A DNA stretch of 64,000 nt, taken from Novosphingobium sp. PhB165 (lineage in GTDB: Bacteria > Pseudomonadota > Alphaproteobacteria > Sphingomonadales > Sphingomonadaceae). Location of the stretch: contig NZ_SLVB01000003.1 in the NCBI RefSeq assembly GCF_004341845.1, forward strand, positions 558,001 to 622,000. The letters are read 5' to 3'. Positions 9,283 through 18,044 of this stretch are shown piece after piece. The notes below the pieces were generated by a model that saw nothing but the letters and a program-made list of their open reading frames with translations, was not told the DNA's origin and searched no databases. Position 1 is the stretch's first letter. Each line of letters opens with the position of its first letter. A program made the translations under genes and the position numbers.

Positions 9283-9312
9283 GGAAAGGGCAGCGCGAAC
9301 CGCCGCCCTTCC
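9283..9312 (-). terminator. Weak hairpin after the SPOR gene
   Basis: AAGGGC at 9286-9291 and GCCCTT at 9305-9310 can pair across a GC-rich loop just past the SPOR stop. It could be a partial terminator before nagZ, with low confidence. Confidence 0.3.
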
Positions 9313-9316
9313 GTAC

Positions 9317-10153
9317 TTACTGCTTCACCTGGCAGGACAGCCCGGCCGAGCGCATCCCGCTGCACAGCGCCTTCGCCGCGGCGAGATCGCCGGGAACGGC
9401 CTGAAGCCGGTAGACCTTGCCGATATCAGCCTGACCCTCAACGATGCGGTGGTTTACGCCGGCTAGCCCGGGGTACTGCACTTTCAGCGTGGCCCAGCCG
9501 GCTTCCGCCGTGGCCTTGTTGGCATAGGCGCCGACCTGCACGCCGACGCCGGAAACGGTCGGCTCGGGCTTGGCCGCAGGCGCGGCGGGCGCAGGCTTGT
9601 CGGCAGCCTTGGCGGAAGGCTGGCCAGCCGCTGGCTTCGCAGCGGACTGGGCAGCCGACTGGCCATCGGCCGGCTTGCCTGCCGAATCGAAGCCCGGCGC
9701 GGGTGCATCCGGCTGCCCCTCGCCGATCTGCGGCGCGCGGCTCTGACCCTCTGCCACCGCAAAGCTGGTGTCGCCGGTGCCGGCGACAACGTCGCCACCG
9801 GGGTTTTCCGGCCGGGTCTTGTACGGCTGCTTCGGCGCCTCGATCACGCCGCCGCTGGCGATCAGCGGCTGATCGCTCTTGTGCCGCGTGAACCAGAAGA
9901 CGCCGCCGATAATGGCGCCGATCGCCACGAGCGCCAGCACGACCAGCAGCGCGGTCTGTCCCGTGCCGCCGCCGCGCTGGGGCTCAAACTCCTCGTCCTC
10001 GCCTTCCAGCCAGGGCAGGCGGACGTCCTCGTCACCGAGGTCAAGCTGCGCCGGCCGCTCGAAGCCCTGAGCGGTGCTTCGGCCCGCGTCGCGCTCCCCT
10101 TCACCGAAGGGATTCGCGCGCGTTTCGTCCCGATCGTCACCCCAGCCCATCAT
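9317..10153 (-). CDS. Membrane-anchored SPOR domain protein
   Basis: 278 residues. An acidic cytoplasmic N-terminus (1-64) is followed by one membrane helix (about 66-88, ALLVVLALVAIGAIIGGVFWF). Then come a Pro/Ala/Lys-rich periplasmic linker and a C-terminal SPOR domain from about 199 (GVGVQVGAYANKATAEAGWATL to the end). SPOR domains bind glycan strands lacking stem peptides at the division septum. The arrangement argS - SPOR gene - nagZ places it with peptidoglycan recycling. It starts three bases after the argS stop. Confidence 0.88.
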   Translation of the reverse strand: MMGWGDDRDETRANPFGEGERDAGRSTAQGFERPAQLDLGDEDVRLPWLEGEDEEFEPQRGGGTGQTALLVVLALVAIGAIIGGVFWFTRHKSDQPLIASGGVIEAPKQPYKTRPENPGGDVVAGTGDTSFAVAEGQSRAPQIGEGQPDAPAPGFDSAGKPADGQSAAQSAAKPAAGQPSAKAADKPAPAAPAAKPEPTVSGVGVQVGAYANKATAEAGWATLKVQYPGLAGVNHRIVEGQADIGKVYRLQAVPGDLAAAKALCSGMRSAGLSCQVKQ

Positions 10154-10156
10154 CGA

Positions 10157-11902
10157 TTACATTTCCTCCACCGCTTCGACGCCGAGCAGTGCCAGCCCGT
10201 TGCGGATAATCTGCCCGATCTGCGTGGCCAGGAAAAGCCGCGCGGAAGTCAGGTTACCATCTTCGGCGTTAATAAAGCGCTTTTCCACACGGTCATTGCC
10301 GAGGTTCCAGTAACCATGGAACGCTGCGGCAATGTCCCCGAGGAAGAAGGCGATGCGGTGCGGTTCGCGCGCGGCGGCCGCAGCCTCGACGATGCGGGGG
10401 AACTGCGCGGCCAGCTTCACCAGCTCCAGCTCTTCCTCGCCCAGCAGTTCGAGGTGGCCTGCGCCGGGGGAGAAGCCCTCGCCCTCAGCCTTGCGCATGG
10501 TCGAGTGGACGCGTGCATTGGCGTACTGCACGTAGAACACCGGGTTGTCCTTCGAGGCTTCGACCACCTTGGCGAAGTCGAAGTCCATCTGCGCTTCCGG
10601 CTTGCGGGTGAGCATGGTGAAGCGCACCACGTCCTTGCCCACTTCGGTGACGACTTCGGCCAGCGTGACGAAGTTGCCCGAACGCTTGGACATCTTCACC
10701 GGCTCGCCGTCGCGCAGCAGCTGGACCATCTGGACCAGCTTGATCTCGAACGGCGTGGGCTCTCCATCCGCGCCGGTCATGGCGGCGACGGCGGCCTTGA
10801 TGCGCTTGACGGTGCCCGCGTGATCCGCGCCCCAGATGTCCACCAGCGCGTCGGCGCTCTGGGCCTTCTGGAAGTGATAAGCGAGGTCGGCGCCGAAGTA
10901 GGTCCAGGTGCCGTCCGACTTCTTGATCGGGCGGTCCTGATCGTCGCCGAACTGGGTCGACTTGAACAGCGGCAGTTCCACCGCTTCCCAGTCCTCAAGC
11001 GTCTTGCCCTTGGGGGCTTCGAGCACGCCGTCATAGACGAGGCCCTTCGAACGCAGCCACGCCTCGGCCTCGTCCGGCTTGCCCGAGGCCTGAAGCTCGG
11101 CTTCCGAAGAGAACAGGTCGTGGTGGATACCGAGGAGCGCGAGGTCCTCCTTGATCATCACCAGCATCGCCGCGACGGCCTTTTCGCGGAACAGCGTCAG
11201 CCATTCCGATTCGGGCGCTTCCGCGTACTTGTCGCCGAACTCGGCGGCGAGCTGCTGGCCGACCGGGATCAGGTATTCGCCCGGATAGAGCCCCTCGGGG
11301 ATCGCGCCCACGTCATGGCCCAGCGCCTCACGGTACCGCACATGCGCCGAGCGGCCGAGCACCTGCACCTGCGCGCCGGCATCGTTGACGTAGTATTCCT
11401 TGATGACCTTGTGGCCCGCGAACTCCAGCAGCGTCGCCAGCGCATCGCCGACCACCGCACCGCGGCAGTGGCCCATGTGCATCGGGCCGGTCGGGTTGGC
11501 GGAGACGTATTCGACATTGACGGTGCTGCCACCGCCCATCGTCGAGCGGCCATAGTCGGCGCCGAGCGCGGCAATGGCGCGCAGTTCGGTGAGCCAGGTC
11601 GCGGGCGAAAGGCGCAAGTTGATGAAGCCGGGCCCGGCGATCTCGGCCGAGGTGACCGCATCGAGCTTGGTCAGTTCGGCCACCAGCGCGTCCGCCAGAT
11701 CGCGCGGCTTCATGCCGGCGGGCTTGGACAGGACCATTGCCGCGTTGGTCGAGAGGTCGCCATGCGAGCTGTCGCGCGGCGGTTCGACCGTGATCGCGCT
11801 TCGCTTCAACCCGCCGGGCAGCGTGCCCGCTGCTTCGAGCGCATCGAGCGCGGCGTTGAGGTGGCCTGCGAAGGCGGCGTAAAGGGTCTGGTTATCGCTC
11901 AT
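10157..11902 (-). CDS. argS: Arginyl-tRNA synthetase
   Basis: 581 residues from the ATG at 11900-11902 (MSDNQTLYAAF), a class I synthetase that charges tRNA-Arg. The N-terminal additional domain is followed by the HIGH-type motif in NPTGPMHMGHCRGAVVGD. The class-specific KMSKRSGN loop is near residue 380, and the C-terminal DALR anticodon-binding domain ends with IRNGLALLGVEAVEEM. An in-frame extension to 12004 runs into a low-complexity palindromic repeat and is not credible. First gene of the argS-SPOR-nagZ-scp-tat series. Confidence 0.97.
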   Translation of the reverse strand: MSDNQTLYAAFAGHLNAALDALEAAGTLPGGLKRSAITVEPPRDSSHGDLSTNAAMVLSKPAGMKPRDLADALVAELTKLDAVTSAEIAGPGFINLRLSPATWLTELRAIAALGADYGRSTMGGGSTVNVEYVSANPTGPMHMGHCRGAVVGDALATLLEFAGHKVIKEYYVNDAGAQVQVLGRSAHVRYREALGHDVGAIPEGLYPGEYLIPVGQQLAAEFGDKYAEAPESEWLTLFREKAVAAMLVMIKEDLALLGIHHDLFSSEAELQASGKPDEAEAWLRSKGLVYDGVLEAPKGKTLEDWEAVELPLFKSTQFGDDQDRPIKKSDGTWTYFGADLAYHFQKAQSADALVDIWGADHAGTVKRIKAAVAAMTGADGEPTPFEIKLVQMVQLLRDGEPVKMSKRSGNFVTLAEVVTEVGKDVVRFTMLTRKPEAQMDFDFAKVVEASKDNPVFYVQYANARVHSTMRKAEGEGFSPGAGHLELLGEEELELVKLAAQFPRIVEAAAAAREPHRIAFFLGDIAAAFHGYWNLGNDRVEKRFINAEDGNLTSARLFLATQIGQIIRNGLALLGVEAVEEM

Positions 11903-12313
11903 CCGCGCGCGGATAGCCGAGTTGCGCGCAAAGGGAAACAGGCTGCGAGGTGGCAGTGCGGGAATGCGGGCGTTGTGAAAGCCCACCCCCAACCCCTCCC
12001 GCAAGCGGGAGGGGGCAAGACTTGCGCGTTAGTCCCAGCGCGGTGGGCATGCCCGAGGGGCCGCTTGCCCCCAATTCCAGCCCCCCCCCCCCAATCCCGC
12101 TCAGGCTGAGCTTGTCGAAGCCCCCGGCGAGCGGGGCGCGAGGTCTCCATCCTTCGACAAGCTCAGGATGAGCGGTGTGTGTGTGCCTGTGTGATGCGGA
12201 GAACCTGCCGCGCAGCGAAAGATTTCTGCGCCGCCGCGCGATTCAATCTTCTCCCGCCCGCCCCATAACCCCACCCCTTCAAAACCGCCCGAAACGCGTG
12301 TATCGCGCCGCTC
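11903..12313. other. Intergenic region between argS and miaB, filled with repeats
   Basis: Divergent promoter region. It contains a hairpin CCTCCCGC/GCGGGAGG near 11993-12012, a run of 12 C at 12081-12092, and the inverted-repeat element at 12095-12175. The remaining 12176-12313 should hold the miaB promoter. No gene was found. Confidence 0.6.
12095..12175. repeat. Dispersed inverted repeat, GACAAGCTCAG family
   Basis: Outer arms read roughly CCGCTCAGGCTGAGCTTGTC and its complement (GACAAGCTCAGGATGAGCGG), flanking a GC-rich centre. Closely related copies occur at 24022-24102, 26993-27072 and 63822-63896. Confidence 0.8.
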
Positions 12314-13648
12314 ATGCCATCCACCGCGAATCCCAAAACCTACCGGGTCAAGAGCTTCGGCTGCCAGATGAACGTCTATGATGGCGAGCGCATGGCCGAA
12401 CTGCTCGCCGAGCAAGGCATCACCGCCGCGCCGGAGGGCGAAGAGGCCGACCTTGTCGTGCTCAACACCTGCCATATCCGTGAAAAGGCAGCGGAAAAGG
12501 TTTATTCCGACATCGGCCGCCTGAAGCGCGACGATGGCTCCTCGCCGCTGATCGCGGTCGCCGGGTGCGTCGCGCAGGCAGAGGGCGACGAGATCATGAA
12601 GCGCTCGCCCGCCGTCAAGATGGTGGTGGGCCCGCAGGCCTATCACCGCCTGCCCGACATGATCCGCGAAGCCACCGCCGGCAAGCGCGTCACCGATACC
12701 GACATGCCGGCCGAAACCAAGTTCGATGCCCTGCCCCGTCGCAGGCGCTCCGGCCCCACCGCTTTCCTCACCGTCCAGGAAGGCTGCGACAAGTTCTGCA
12801 CCTATTGCGTGGTGCCCTATACGCGCGGCGCCGAAGTCTCGCGTCCGCATGCCGATCTGATCGACGAGGCGAAGCGGCTGATCGATGCCGGCGCGCGCGA
12901 GATCACGCTGCTCGGGCAGAATGTGAACGCCTGGTATGGCGAGGACGCGAAGGGCCGCCGGATCGGCCTTGACGGGCTGATCCGCGAACTGGCCGAGATC
13001 CCCGATCTTGCCCGCATCCGCTATACCACCAGCCACCCGAACGACATGACCGACGCGCTGATCGCCGCCCATGGCGACGTCGAAAAGCTGATGCCGTTCC
13101 TTCACTTGCCGGTGCAGGCGGGCAACGACCGCGTGCTCAAGGCGATGAACCGCAGCCACACCGCCGAAAGCTATCTGAAAGTGCTGGAAAAGGTGCGCGC
13201 CGTGCGCCCCGACATCGCACTTTCCGGAGACTTCATCGTCGGCTTCCCCGGCGAGACCGAGGCCGAGTTCGCGGACACGCTCGCGCTGGTCGATGCCGTC
13301 GGTTACGCGCAGTGCTTCAGCTTCAAGTACAGCCCGCGCGCCGGCACTCCCGCCGCGACGATGGACGGGCAGATCCCTGCCGAGGTCATGACCGACCGGA
13401 TCCTGCGTCTGCAAGCCGCGCTGGGCCGCGACCAGACCGCCTTCAACGCGGCCTCGGTCGGCAAGACCTGCCAGGTGCTGGTCGAGCGCAAGGGCAAGTT
13501 CCCCGGCCAGTGGCTGGGCAAGTCGCCGTGGTTGCAATCGGTCTATTTCGAGGGCGATGTCGCAGTGGGCGATATGGTGACGGTGGAACTGATCGAGGGC
13601 GGCTACAACGCGGTTTCCGCTAGATTGCTGAGCACCGTACCGGCGTGA
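12314..13648 (+). CDS. miaB: tRNA-2-methylthio-N6-dimethylallyladenosine synthase
   Basis: 444 residues, a radical-SAM methylthiotransferase acting on A37 of tRNAs reading U-starting codons. Three domains are visible. The N-terminal MTTase domain has its auxiliary-cluster cysteines at about C17, C53 and C85 (FGCQMN, NTCHIRE, AGCVAQ). The radical SAM core has CDKFCTYC (C158, C162, C165). A TRAM domain follows at the C-terminus (from about 375, GKTCQVLVERKGKFPGQWLG). The pattern FGCQMNVYD is specific to MiaB rather than RimO or MtaB. The stop overlaps the next gene by four bases. Confidence 0.97.
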   Translation: MPSTANPKTYRVKSFGCQMNVYDGERMAELLAEQGITAAPEGEEADLVVLNTCHIREKAAEKVYSDIGRLKRDDGSSPLIAVAGCVAQAEGDEIMKRSPAVKMVVGPQAYHRLPDMIREATAGKRVTDTDMPAETKFDALPRRRRSGPTAFLTVQEGCDKFCTYCVVPYTRGAEVSRPHADLIDEAKRLIDAGAREITLLGQNVNAWYGEDAKGRRIGLDGLIRELAEIPDLARIRYTTSHPNDMTDALIAAHGDVEKLMPFLHLPVQAGNDRVLKAMNRSHTAESYLKVLEKVRAVRPDIALSGDFIVGFPGETEAEFADTLALVDAVGYAQCFSFKYSPRAGTPAATMDGQIPAEVMTDRILRLQAALGRDQTAFNAASVGKTCQVLVERKGKFPGQWLGKSPWLQSVYFEGDVAVGDMVTVELIEGGYNAVSARLLSTVPA

Positions 13649-14340
13649 GCGAACGGGAAGCGCTGGTTCTCGTCCCGGGCCTGTCCTGCGACCGCCATGT
13701 CTGGCACGCGCAGATTTCCGGGCTTTCGGACATCGCGGACATCCTCATTGGCGATACGCTGAAGGACGATTCGATCGCCCTCATGGCCAGCCGCGTGCTT
13801 GACGCGGCGCCGGAGCGGTTCGCCATCGCCGGATTCTCGATGGGCGGCTATGTCGCGATGGAGATCTGGCGCCGCGCGCCGGATCGGGTCACGCGCCTTG
13901 CCCTTGTCGACACCAATGCCCGCGCCGATACCGAGGAGCAGGCGGCGTTGCGCCGCGCGGCGATCCACACGGCGCAGGCGCGCGGGTTCGAGCATGTGCT
14001 GCGCGGCTCGCTGCGCCAGTTGGTCGCACCCAATTGTCCGGAAGAGCTGTTCGAAGAGGTCGTGCAGATGGCGCTGCGCGTCGGTTTCGGCACGTACATG
14101 GACCAGCAGGCGGCGATCATCGACCGCGCGGATTCGCTGGAAACGCTCGGCACCGTAACCGTGCCCGCAATGGTCATGGTGGGCGCTGCGGACGCGCTCA
14201 CTCCGCCACGTCTTGCCGAAGAAATGGTGCAGGCTCTGCCCGGCGCGGTCTACGAAGTGATCGCAGGCGCCGGGCATATGGCGCCGATGGAACAGCCCGA
14301 GGCGGTCAACGCCGCCTTCCGCCGCTGGCTGACACTCTAG
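13645..14340 (+). CDS. Alpha/beta hydrolase
   Basis: 231 residues starting with GTG that overlaps the miaB stop (GTGA). It is an alpha/beta hydrolase with nucleophile elbow GFSMGGYVA and a C-terminal catalytic Asp (GAADALTPP). The catalytic His is in AGAGHMAPMEQPEAV. The family covers esterases, carboxylesterase-like and lactonase-like enzymes. The coupling to miaB suggests co-expression but gives no clue to the substrate. Confidence 0.8.
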   Translation: MSEREALVLVPGLSCDRHVWHAQISGLSDIADILIGDTLKDDSIALMASRVLDAAPERFAIAGFSMGGYVAMEIWRRAPDRVTRLALVDTNARADTEEQAALRRAAIHTAQARGFEHVLRGSLRQLVAPNCPEELFEEVVQMALRVGFGTYMDQQAAIIDRADSLETLGTVTVPAMVMVGAADALTPPRLAEEMVQALPGAVYEVIAGAGHMAPMEQPEAVNAAFRRWLTL

Positions 14341-14343
14341 AAG

Positions 14344-14934
14344 TCAGTCGAGCGGCTTGAGTGGGGCTTCGGGGATCAGTTCCTTGCCGATCGTCGCGGA
14401 TTCGGTGGCGGGTGCCACGGTGGCGTTTTCGGCATAAGTCTTGCCGTCGAAGGGCAAGCGGCGGATGCCTTCGGTCACGCCGCCACCCGCGACCGTCACC
14501 GCAAGATCGCGCCAGCCATTGGTCTTGGTATTCAGCACGCCCACGGGAAGCTGGACCACGCTGATCTCGCTGACCTTGCGCAACTCCGTCCCGTCGCGCT
14601 TCAGCACCACGAGGTTGCAGCCGCCCGTGCCGCACAGCATCGGGCCGCCGAGATAGGCGAGCACTTCGGGCGTACCGTCGCCGTCGAGATCGACCTCGGC
14701 AGTGGCGTACTGCAACTTGCCGAGGTCGCTGGAGACCGCTTCCTTGTTATGGGCGCGGATCCAGTCCTCGACCGTCATCGGCGCGGCTTCGGTGGGTTCC
14801 TCGCTCTCCTCAACCGCCGTGGAGGCCGTGGGTTCGACCGGCGCCTTGTCCTGCTTGCAGGCGCCAAGCGAGAGGCCGAGGGCGAGCGCCAGCACCGAGG
14901 CGGCCCGGATGCGGAGTGAAGTTGTCCTTCTCAT
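14344..14934 (-). CDS. Hypothetical lipoprotein
   Basis: 196 residues. A lipoprotein signal peptide ends in the lipobox LSLGAC, with the lipidated Cys near residue 26, followed by a Pro/Glu/Thr-rich linker. The rest has an EF-hand-like loop DLDGDGTPEV followed by a Cys-Gly-rich segment (MLCGTGGC), as in small periplasmic repeat-containing lipoproteins of unknown function. It is convergent with the upstream hydrolase, with stops 3 bases apart. I do not recognise a named family. Confidence 0.6.
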   Translation of the reverse strand: MRRTTSLRIRAASVLALALGLSLGACKQDKAPVEPTASTAVEESEEPTEAAPMTVEDWIRAHNKEAVSSDLGKLQYATAEVDLDGDGTPEVLAYLGGPMLCGTGGCNLVVLKRDGTELRKVSEISVVQLPVGVLNTKTNGWRDLAVTVAGGGVTEGIRRLPFDGKTYAENATVAPATESATIGKELIPEAPLKPLD

Positions 14935-15012
14935 TCAGCAAGGTTAGCCGCTTGTTCGCCCTGCCCGCAAGGTCGGTCCGTCGCATGTCCGACACGGGCG
15001 GAAGACAAGGAA

Positions 15013-15043
15013 AAGGCCCCCGGCGTCATACGCCGGAGGCCCT
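15013..15043 (-). terminator. Intrinsic terminator after the RcnB-like gene
   Basis: GGCCCCCGGCG at 15015-15025 pairs with CGCCGGAGGCC at 15031-15041. On the minus strand the hairpin is followed by CCTTTTCC, a short U-tract. It lies about 55 bases past the gene's stop. Confidence 0.7.
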
Positions 15044-15096
15044 CCGCGACCCGCCGGGCTATCGGCGGCGTATCAGCAATCTCGCGGGGCGATAAA

Positions 15097-15549
15097 TCAG
15101 CCCCAGAAGAAGTTATTATAGACGGTCACGACACGGCCGGAGCGCATGTCCACCATGGCAACGTCATTGCCGTAGCGAACCCAGCGGTGGCCGGCGCGCG
15201 GCGGGGCCAGGCGGTAGCGGCCATAGTCGTTCACCCAGTAGCGATTGCCGTAATAGGCCGGAGCGAAGCGGTAACCGACCGACACCGGGCGATAGGCATA
15301 GCCACGCGGGCCGACATAGGCCGGGCGGCGATAGTCGTTGCGGTGGGCCTGGCGGTAGTCGCGCCAGTCCTCATGCATTTCGCGACGATCATTACGCGCC
15401 TGGCGGTAGTCTCCACGCCGTTCGTCGTGGCGCACGTCGCGCTGGTCCTGCCGCACTTCGCGCATCGACTGGGCGGAGGCCATAGTGGGAATGGCCAGGC
15501 TGGGGACCGCGACGCTTGCTGTCAGCACCGCCATGATGATCTTGCGCAT
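15097..15549 (-). CDS. Periplasmic RcnB-like protein
   Basis: 150 residues with a signal peptide ending TMASAQ near residue 27. An unusual Arg/Asp/Glu-rich central segment (repeats of RxDxRxxR) is followed by a C-terminal domain with YWVNDYGRYRLAPPRAGHRWVRYGNDVAMVDMRSGRVV spread over the last 50 residues. That pattern matches the RcnB family, whose E. coli member modulates nickel/cobalt efflux in the periplasm. In sphingomonads these are usually small stress-associated envelope proteins; the metal role is not shown here. An AGGAGAACC ribosome site lies directly upstream. Confidence 0.75.
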   Translation of the reverse strand: MRKIIMAVLTASVAVPSLAIPTMASAQSMREVRQDQRDVRHDERRGDYRQARNDRREMHEDWRDYRQAHRNDYRRPAYVGPRGYAYRPVSVGYRFAPAYYGNRYWVNDYGRYRLAPPRAGHRWVRYGNDVAMVDMRSGRVVTVYNNFFWG

Positions 15550-15814
15550 TATGGTTCTCCTTGAAATGGCGACCTTCTTTCGGGTGTTGCCCGATAAGTT
15601 CAGTTTCTAACCCCGCTACATGAACGGGGTTGCAATGATCTGTGCAGGAATCGGTCAGAAGTGTCGCTGGCTTGCGACAAACCGTTCAAACCGCGCCGAA
15701 ATCCGGGGTTATCCCCCAGGAAGCGGGCAATTTTCGAAAACCCCCGCCTTGCGCGCAGCGACGCGCGGAGCCATCTTCGGGACAGAACGAAGCATCCTCA
15801 CCCGAAAGGAGCGC

Positions 15815-16834
15815 ATGGCCCGAAAAGCAGCCCGTGCCGGAGATCCGGCGCAGTTCCGCCCCGAAACCAATCGCAGGGCGCGTGCCGAGGTCGAGTTCGA
15901 CGAGCCGACGCTGTTAGGAGCCGTGTTCGGCCAGTTCGATTCCAATCTCGTGCAGGTGGAAAACCGGCTTGGCGTCTACATCTCGGCGCGCGGCAACCGC
16001 ATCCAGATCGAAGGCCCCGAAGATTCCGTCGCCCGCGCGCGCGATACGATCAAGGGCATGTATCACCGGCTGGAGATGGGCCAGGATCTCGATTCGGGCG
16101 CGATCGAGTCGCTGATTGCCATGTCCTCGGAACCGACGCTGGAAGGGATTATCAGCGGCGATGCCGGCGCACCGCCGATCATGATCCGCACCCGCCGCAA
16201 GACCATCGTGCCGCGCTCCGCCACGCAGATCGAATATATGCGTGCGCTGGCCCGGTCCGACGTGATTTTCGCGCTTGGCCCGGCCGGTACCGGCAAGACC
16301 TATGTCGCGGTGGCACAGGCGGTTTCGCAGTTGATGACCGGCTCGGTCCAGCGCCTGATCCTCTCGCGCCCGGCGGTCGAGGCCGGTGAGAAGCTGGGCT
16401 TCCTGCCCGGCGACATGAAGGACAAGGTCGACCCCTACCTGCGCCCGCTCTACGACGCGCTCTACGACTGCATGCCGCCCGAACAGGTGGAACGCCGCCT
16501 TGCCAACGGCGAGATCGAGATCGCACCGATCGCCTTCATGCGTGGCCGCACGCTGGCCGATGCCTTCATCATTCTCGACGAGGCGCAGAACACCACGCGC
16601 GAGCAGATGAAGATGTTCCTCACCCGCTTCGGCCAGAACAGTCGCATGGTCGTCTGCGGCGACCCCCGGCAGGTCGACATCCCCGGCGGCGACCGCATGA
16701 GCGGCCTTGCCGACGCGGTGCAGCGGCTTGAAGGCGTGGATGGGATCGATGTTACCCGCTTCACGTCGGCCGACGTTGTGCGCCATCCGATCGTCGGGCG
16801 GATCGTCGAGGCTTATGAGGGTAAGCCGGAATAG
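15815..16834 (+). CDS. phoH: PhoH-like ATPase
   Basis: 339 residues. An N-terminal KH-like RNA-binding segment (about 40-85, NRLGVYISARGNRIQIEG) is followed by a P-loop domain. Walker A GPAGTGKT is at about 155-162 and the Walker B region is FIILDEAQNTT. The start is the ATG at 15815 preceded by GAAAGGA at 15804-15810. The longer open frame from 15620 is not needed. Its usual partners ybeY and corC follow, but here they are separated from it by a repeat block with a GIY-YIG gene. PhoH-YbeY-CorC together are linked to RNA and ribosome quality functions. Confidence 0.93.
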   Translation: MARKAARAGDPAQFRPETNRRARAEVEFDEPTLLGAVFGQFDSNLVQVENRLGVYISARGNRIQIEGPEDSVARARDTIKGMYHRLEMGQDLDSGAIESLIAMSSEPTLEGIISGDAGAPPIMIRTRRKTIVPRSATQIEYMRALARSDVIFALGPAGTGKTYVAVAQAVSQLMTGSVQRLILSRPAVEAGEKLGFLPGDMKDKVDPYLRPLYDALYDCMPPEQVERRLANGEIEIAPIAFMRGRTLADAFIILDEAQNTTREQMKMFLTRFGQNSRMVVCGDPRQVDIPGGDRMSGLADAVQRLEGVDGIDVTRFTSADVVRHPIVGRIVEAYEGKPE

Positions 16835-16841
16835 GAAGAAC

Positions 16842-16872
16842 AAGCGGGGTCCCCGCCTTCGCGGGGACGACG
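16842..16872. repeat. CCCCGCCTTCGCGGGG-type palindromic repeat
   Basis: A palindromic unit beginning 8 bases after the phoH stop. It also may serve as the phoH terminator. Confidence 0.75.
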
Positions 16873-16987
16873 TGGTTTTTGGGGCCGATGTTGGCTGTGC
16901 CCAACGTCGGTTTCGAATTGGCGGTGGTTTTCGAATTTCGCGCCAAAACTGATCGTCGGCTTTGAACGGAAGCCCGCACAAAAAAGC

Positions 16988-17020
16988 ATCGTCGCCCCCG
17001 CGGAGGCGGGGGCCCCGCTT
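16988..17020. repeat. CCCCGCCTTCGCGGGG-type palindromic repeat (variant)
   Basis: A palindrome with GCGGAGGC in place of GCGAAGGC at the core. It ends about 9 bases before the stop of the GIY-YIG gene. Confidence 0.75.
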
Positions 17021-17028
17021 TTCTGGCG

Positions 17029-17328
17029 TCACAGCGCCCCGCCAAGCCGATCGAACATGTCCTCCCAGTCAGGGTTCATCGCCTCGATCAGTCGGATCTT
17101 CCACTCTCGCCGCCATTTCTTCACCGCCTTCTCCCGGCGAATCGCATGTTCGATTTCGTCGTACCGCTCGGCGTAAACCAGCCTTGTGAAACCGTATTCG
17201 CGGACAAACACGGACCCCGAACCCTCACGGTGCTGCCAGATACGGCGTTGGAGATGCGAGGAGACCCCGGTGTAGATGCCTCCGCGATAACGGTCGCTGG
17301 TCATGTAGAGCCAGCCGCCTTTCTCCAT
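17029..17328 (-). CDS. GIY-YIG nuclease superfamily protein
   Basis: 99 residues covering one GIY-YIG domain. It begins GGWLYMTSDRYRGGIYTGVSS, where the Y-M and Y-T-G pairs correspond to the GIY and YIG strands. QRRIWQHREG carries the conserved Arg, and the YGFTRLVYAERYDEIEHAIRREKAVKKWRREWK stretch contains the catalytic Glu and a Lys/Arg-rich end. Single-domain proteins of this UPF0213/YhbQ-like type are common in sphingomonads, with no settled role. The gene is inverted between phoH and ybeY, and palindromic repeats stand on both sides (16988-17020, 17345-17377), as if the block had been inserted there. Confidence 0.85.
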   Translation of the reverse strand: MEKGGWLYMTSDRYRGGIYTGVSSHLQRRIWQHREGSGSVFVREYGFTRLVYAERYDEIEHAIRREKAVKKWRREWKIRLIEAMNPDWEDMFDRLGGAL

Positions 17329-17344
17329 GTCGATGGCTCCAAGA

Positions 17345-17377
17345 AAAGCGGGGCCCCCGCCTTCGCGGGGGCGACGA
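17345..17377. repeat. CCCCGCCTTCGCGGGG-type palindromic repeat
   Basis: It lies just upstream of the GIY-YIG start codon; a palindrome of the same family lies downstream of that gene. Confidence 0.75.
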
Positions 17378-17445
17378 AAATGTTTGCGGACACCTCATCT
17401 TCGTCACTCGATATATCCGCCAATTAAAACTCCCTCACCCAACCC

Positions 17446-17480
17446 CGTCATCCCCGCGAAGGCGCGCATCCCGCTTCCTT
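17446..17480. repeat. Degenerate palindromic repeat half
   Basis: It has the left half of the family unit (CGTCATCCCCGCGAAGGC) followed by a diverged right half (GCGCATCCCGC). The TTCCTTTTCTC that follows resembles the spacer of the complete two-unit copies. Confidence 0.6.
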
Positions 17481-17531
17481 TTCTCTCCCCTCCGCTCGAC
17501 CGAACGCGCGTCTGCGCGTAAGGACCCGGAA

Positions 17532-18023
17532 ATGGACCTCGAAATCGACATCGAAGCACCCTGGCCCGCGGAAACCGACTGGGCCGACCTTGCCGAACGC
17601 GCGCTGGAAGCGCTGGTCGAGGTTGCGCCCGAACTGGACAATCAGCGGCTCATCACCAGCCTGCTGTTCACCTCGGACGAGGAAGTCCACGTCCTCAACC
17701 GCGAATGGCGCGCCAAGGATAAGCCTACCAACGTGCTGTCCTTCCCCATGCTGGACCGCGTCGACCTGCTCGCCCTCGCGCCCGACGGACCGCCGGAGAT
17801 GCTGGGCGACCTCGCCCTCGCCTGCGAGACCTGCACGCGCGAGGCGGCGGAAAAGGGCATTTCGGTCGAGAACCACGCCACGCACCTGATCGTCCACGGC
17901 CTGCTGCACCTTGCCGGGCTCGACCACGAGATTTCCGAGGCCGATGCGGTGGCGATGGAAGCGCTGGAAACAAAGGCCCTTGCCCTGATCGGCATTCCCG
18001 ACCCATATGGGGATCGAATTTAA
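17532..18023 (+). CDS. ybeY: Endoribonuclease YbeY
   Basis: 163 residues, a zinc-dependent RNase involved in 16S rRNA 3'-end maturation and 70S ribosome quality control. The signature H-x3-H-x5-H is present at H122, H126 and H132 (HGLLHLAGLDH), and the NREWRAKDKPTNVLSFP block precedes it. The ATG at 17532 gives the standard N-terminus. It lies 22 bases upstream of the corC-like gene, in the conserved order. Confidence 0.96.
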   Translation: MDLEIDIEAPWPAETDWADLAERALEALVEVAPELDNQRLITSLLFTSDEEVHVLNREWRAKDKPTNVLSFPMLDRVDLLALAPDGPPEMLGDLALACETCTREAAEKGISVENHATHLIVHGLLHLAGLDHEISEADAVAMEALETKALALIGIPDPYGDRI

Positions 18024-18044
18024 CGTCAGGGATAACCAAGCACG

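Noticed and set aside
9881..12109. 742-codon plus-strand open frame opposite the SPOR gene and argS
   Set aside because: It spans two recognised minus-strand genes plus repeats and has no domain; it is an antisense shadow.
17029..17328. Homing endonuclease in an intron
   Set aside because: The GIY-YIG gene is in an intergenic position; phoH and ybeY are intact on both sides, and no intron structure was recognised.
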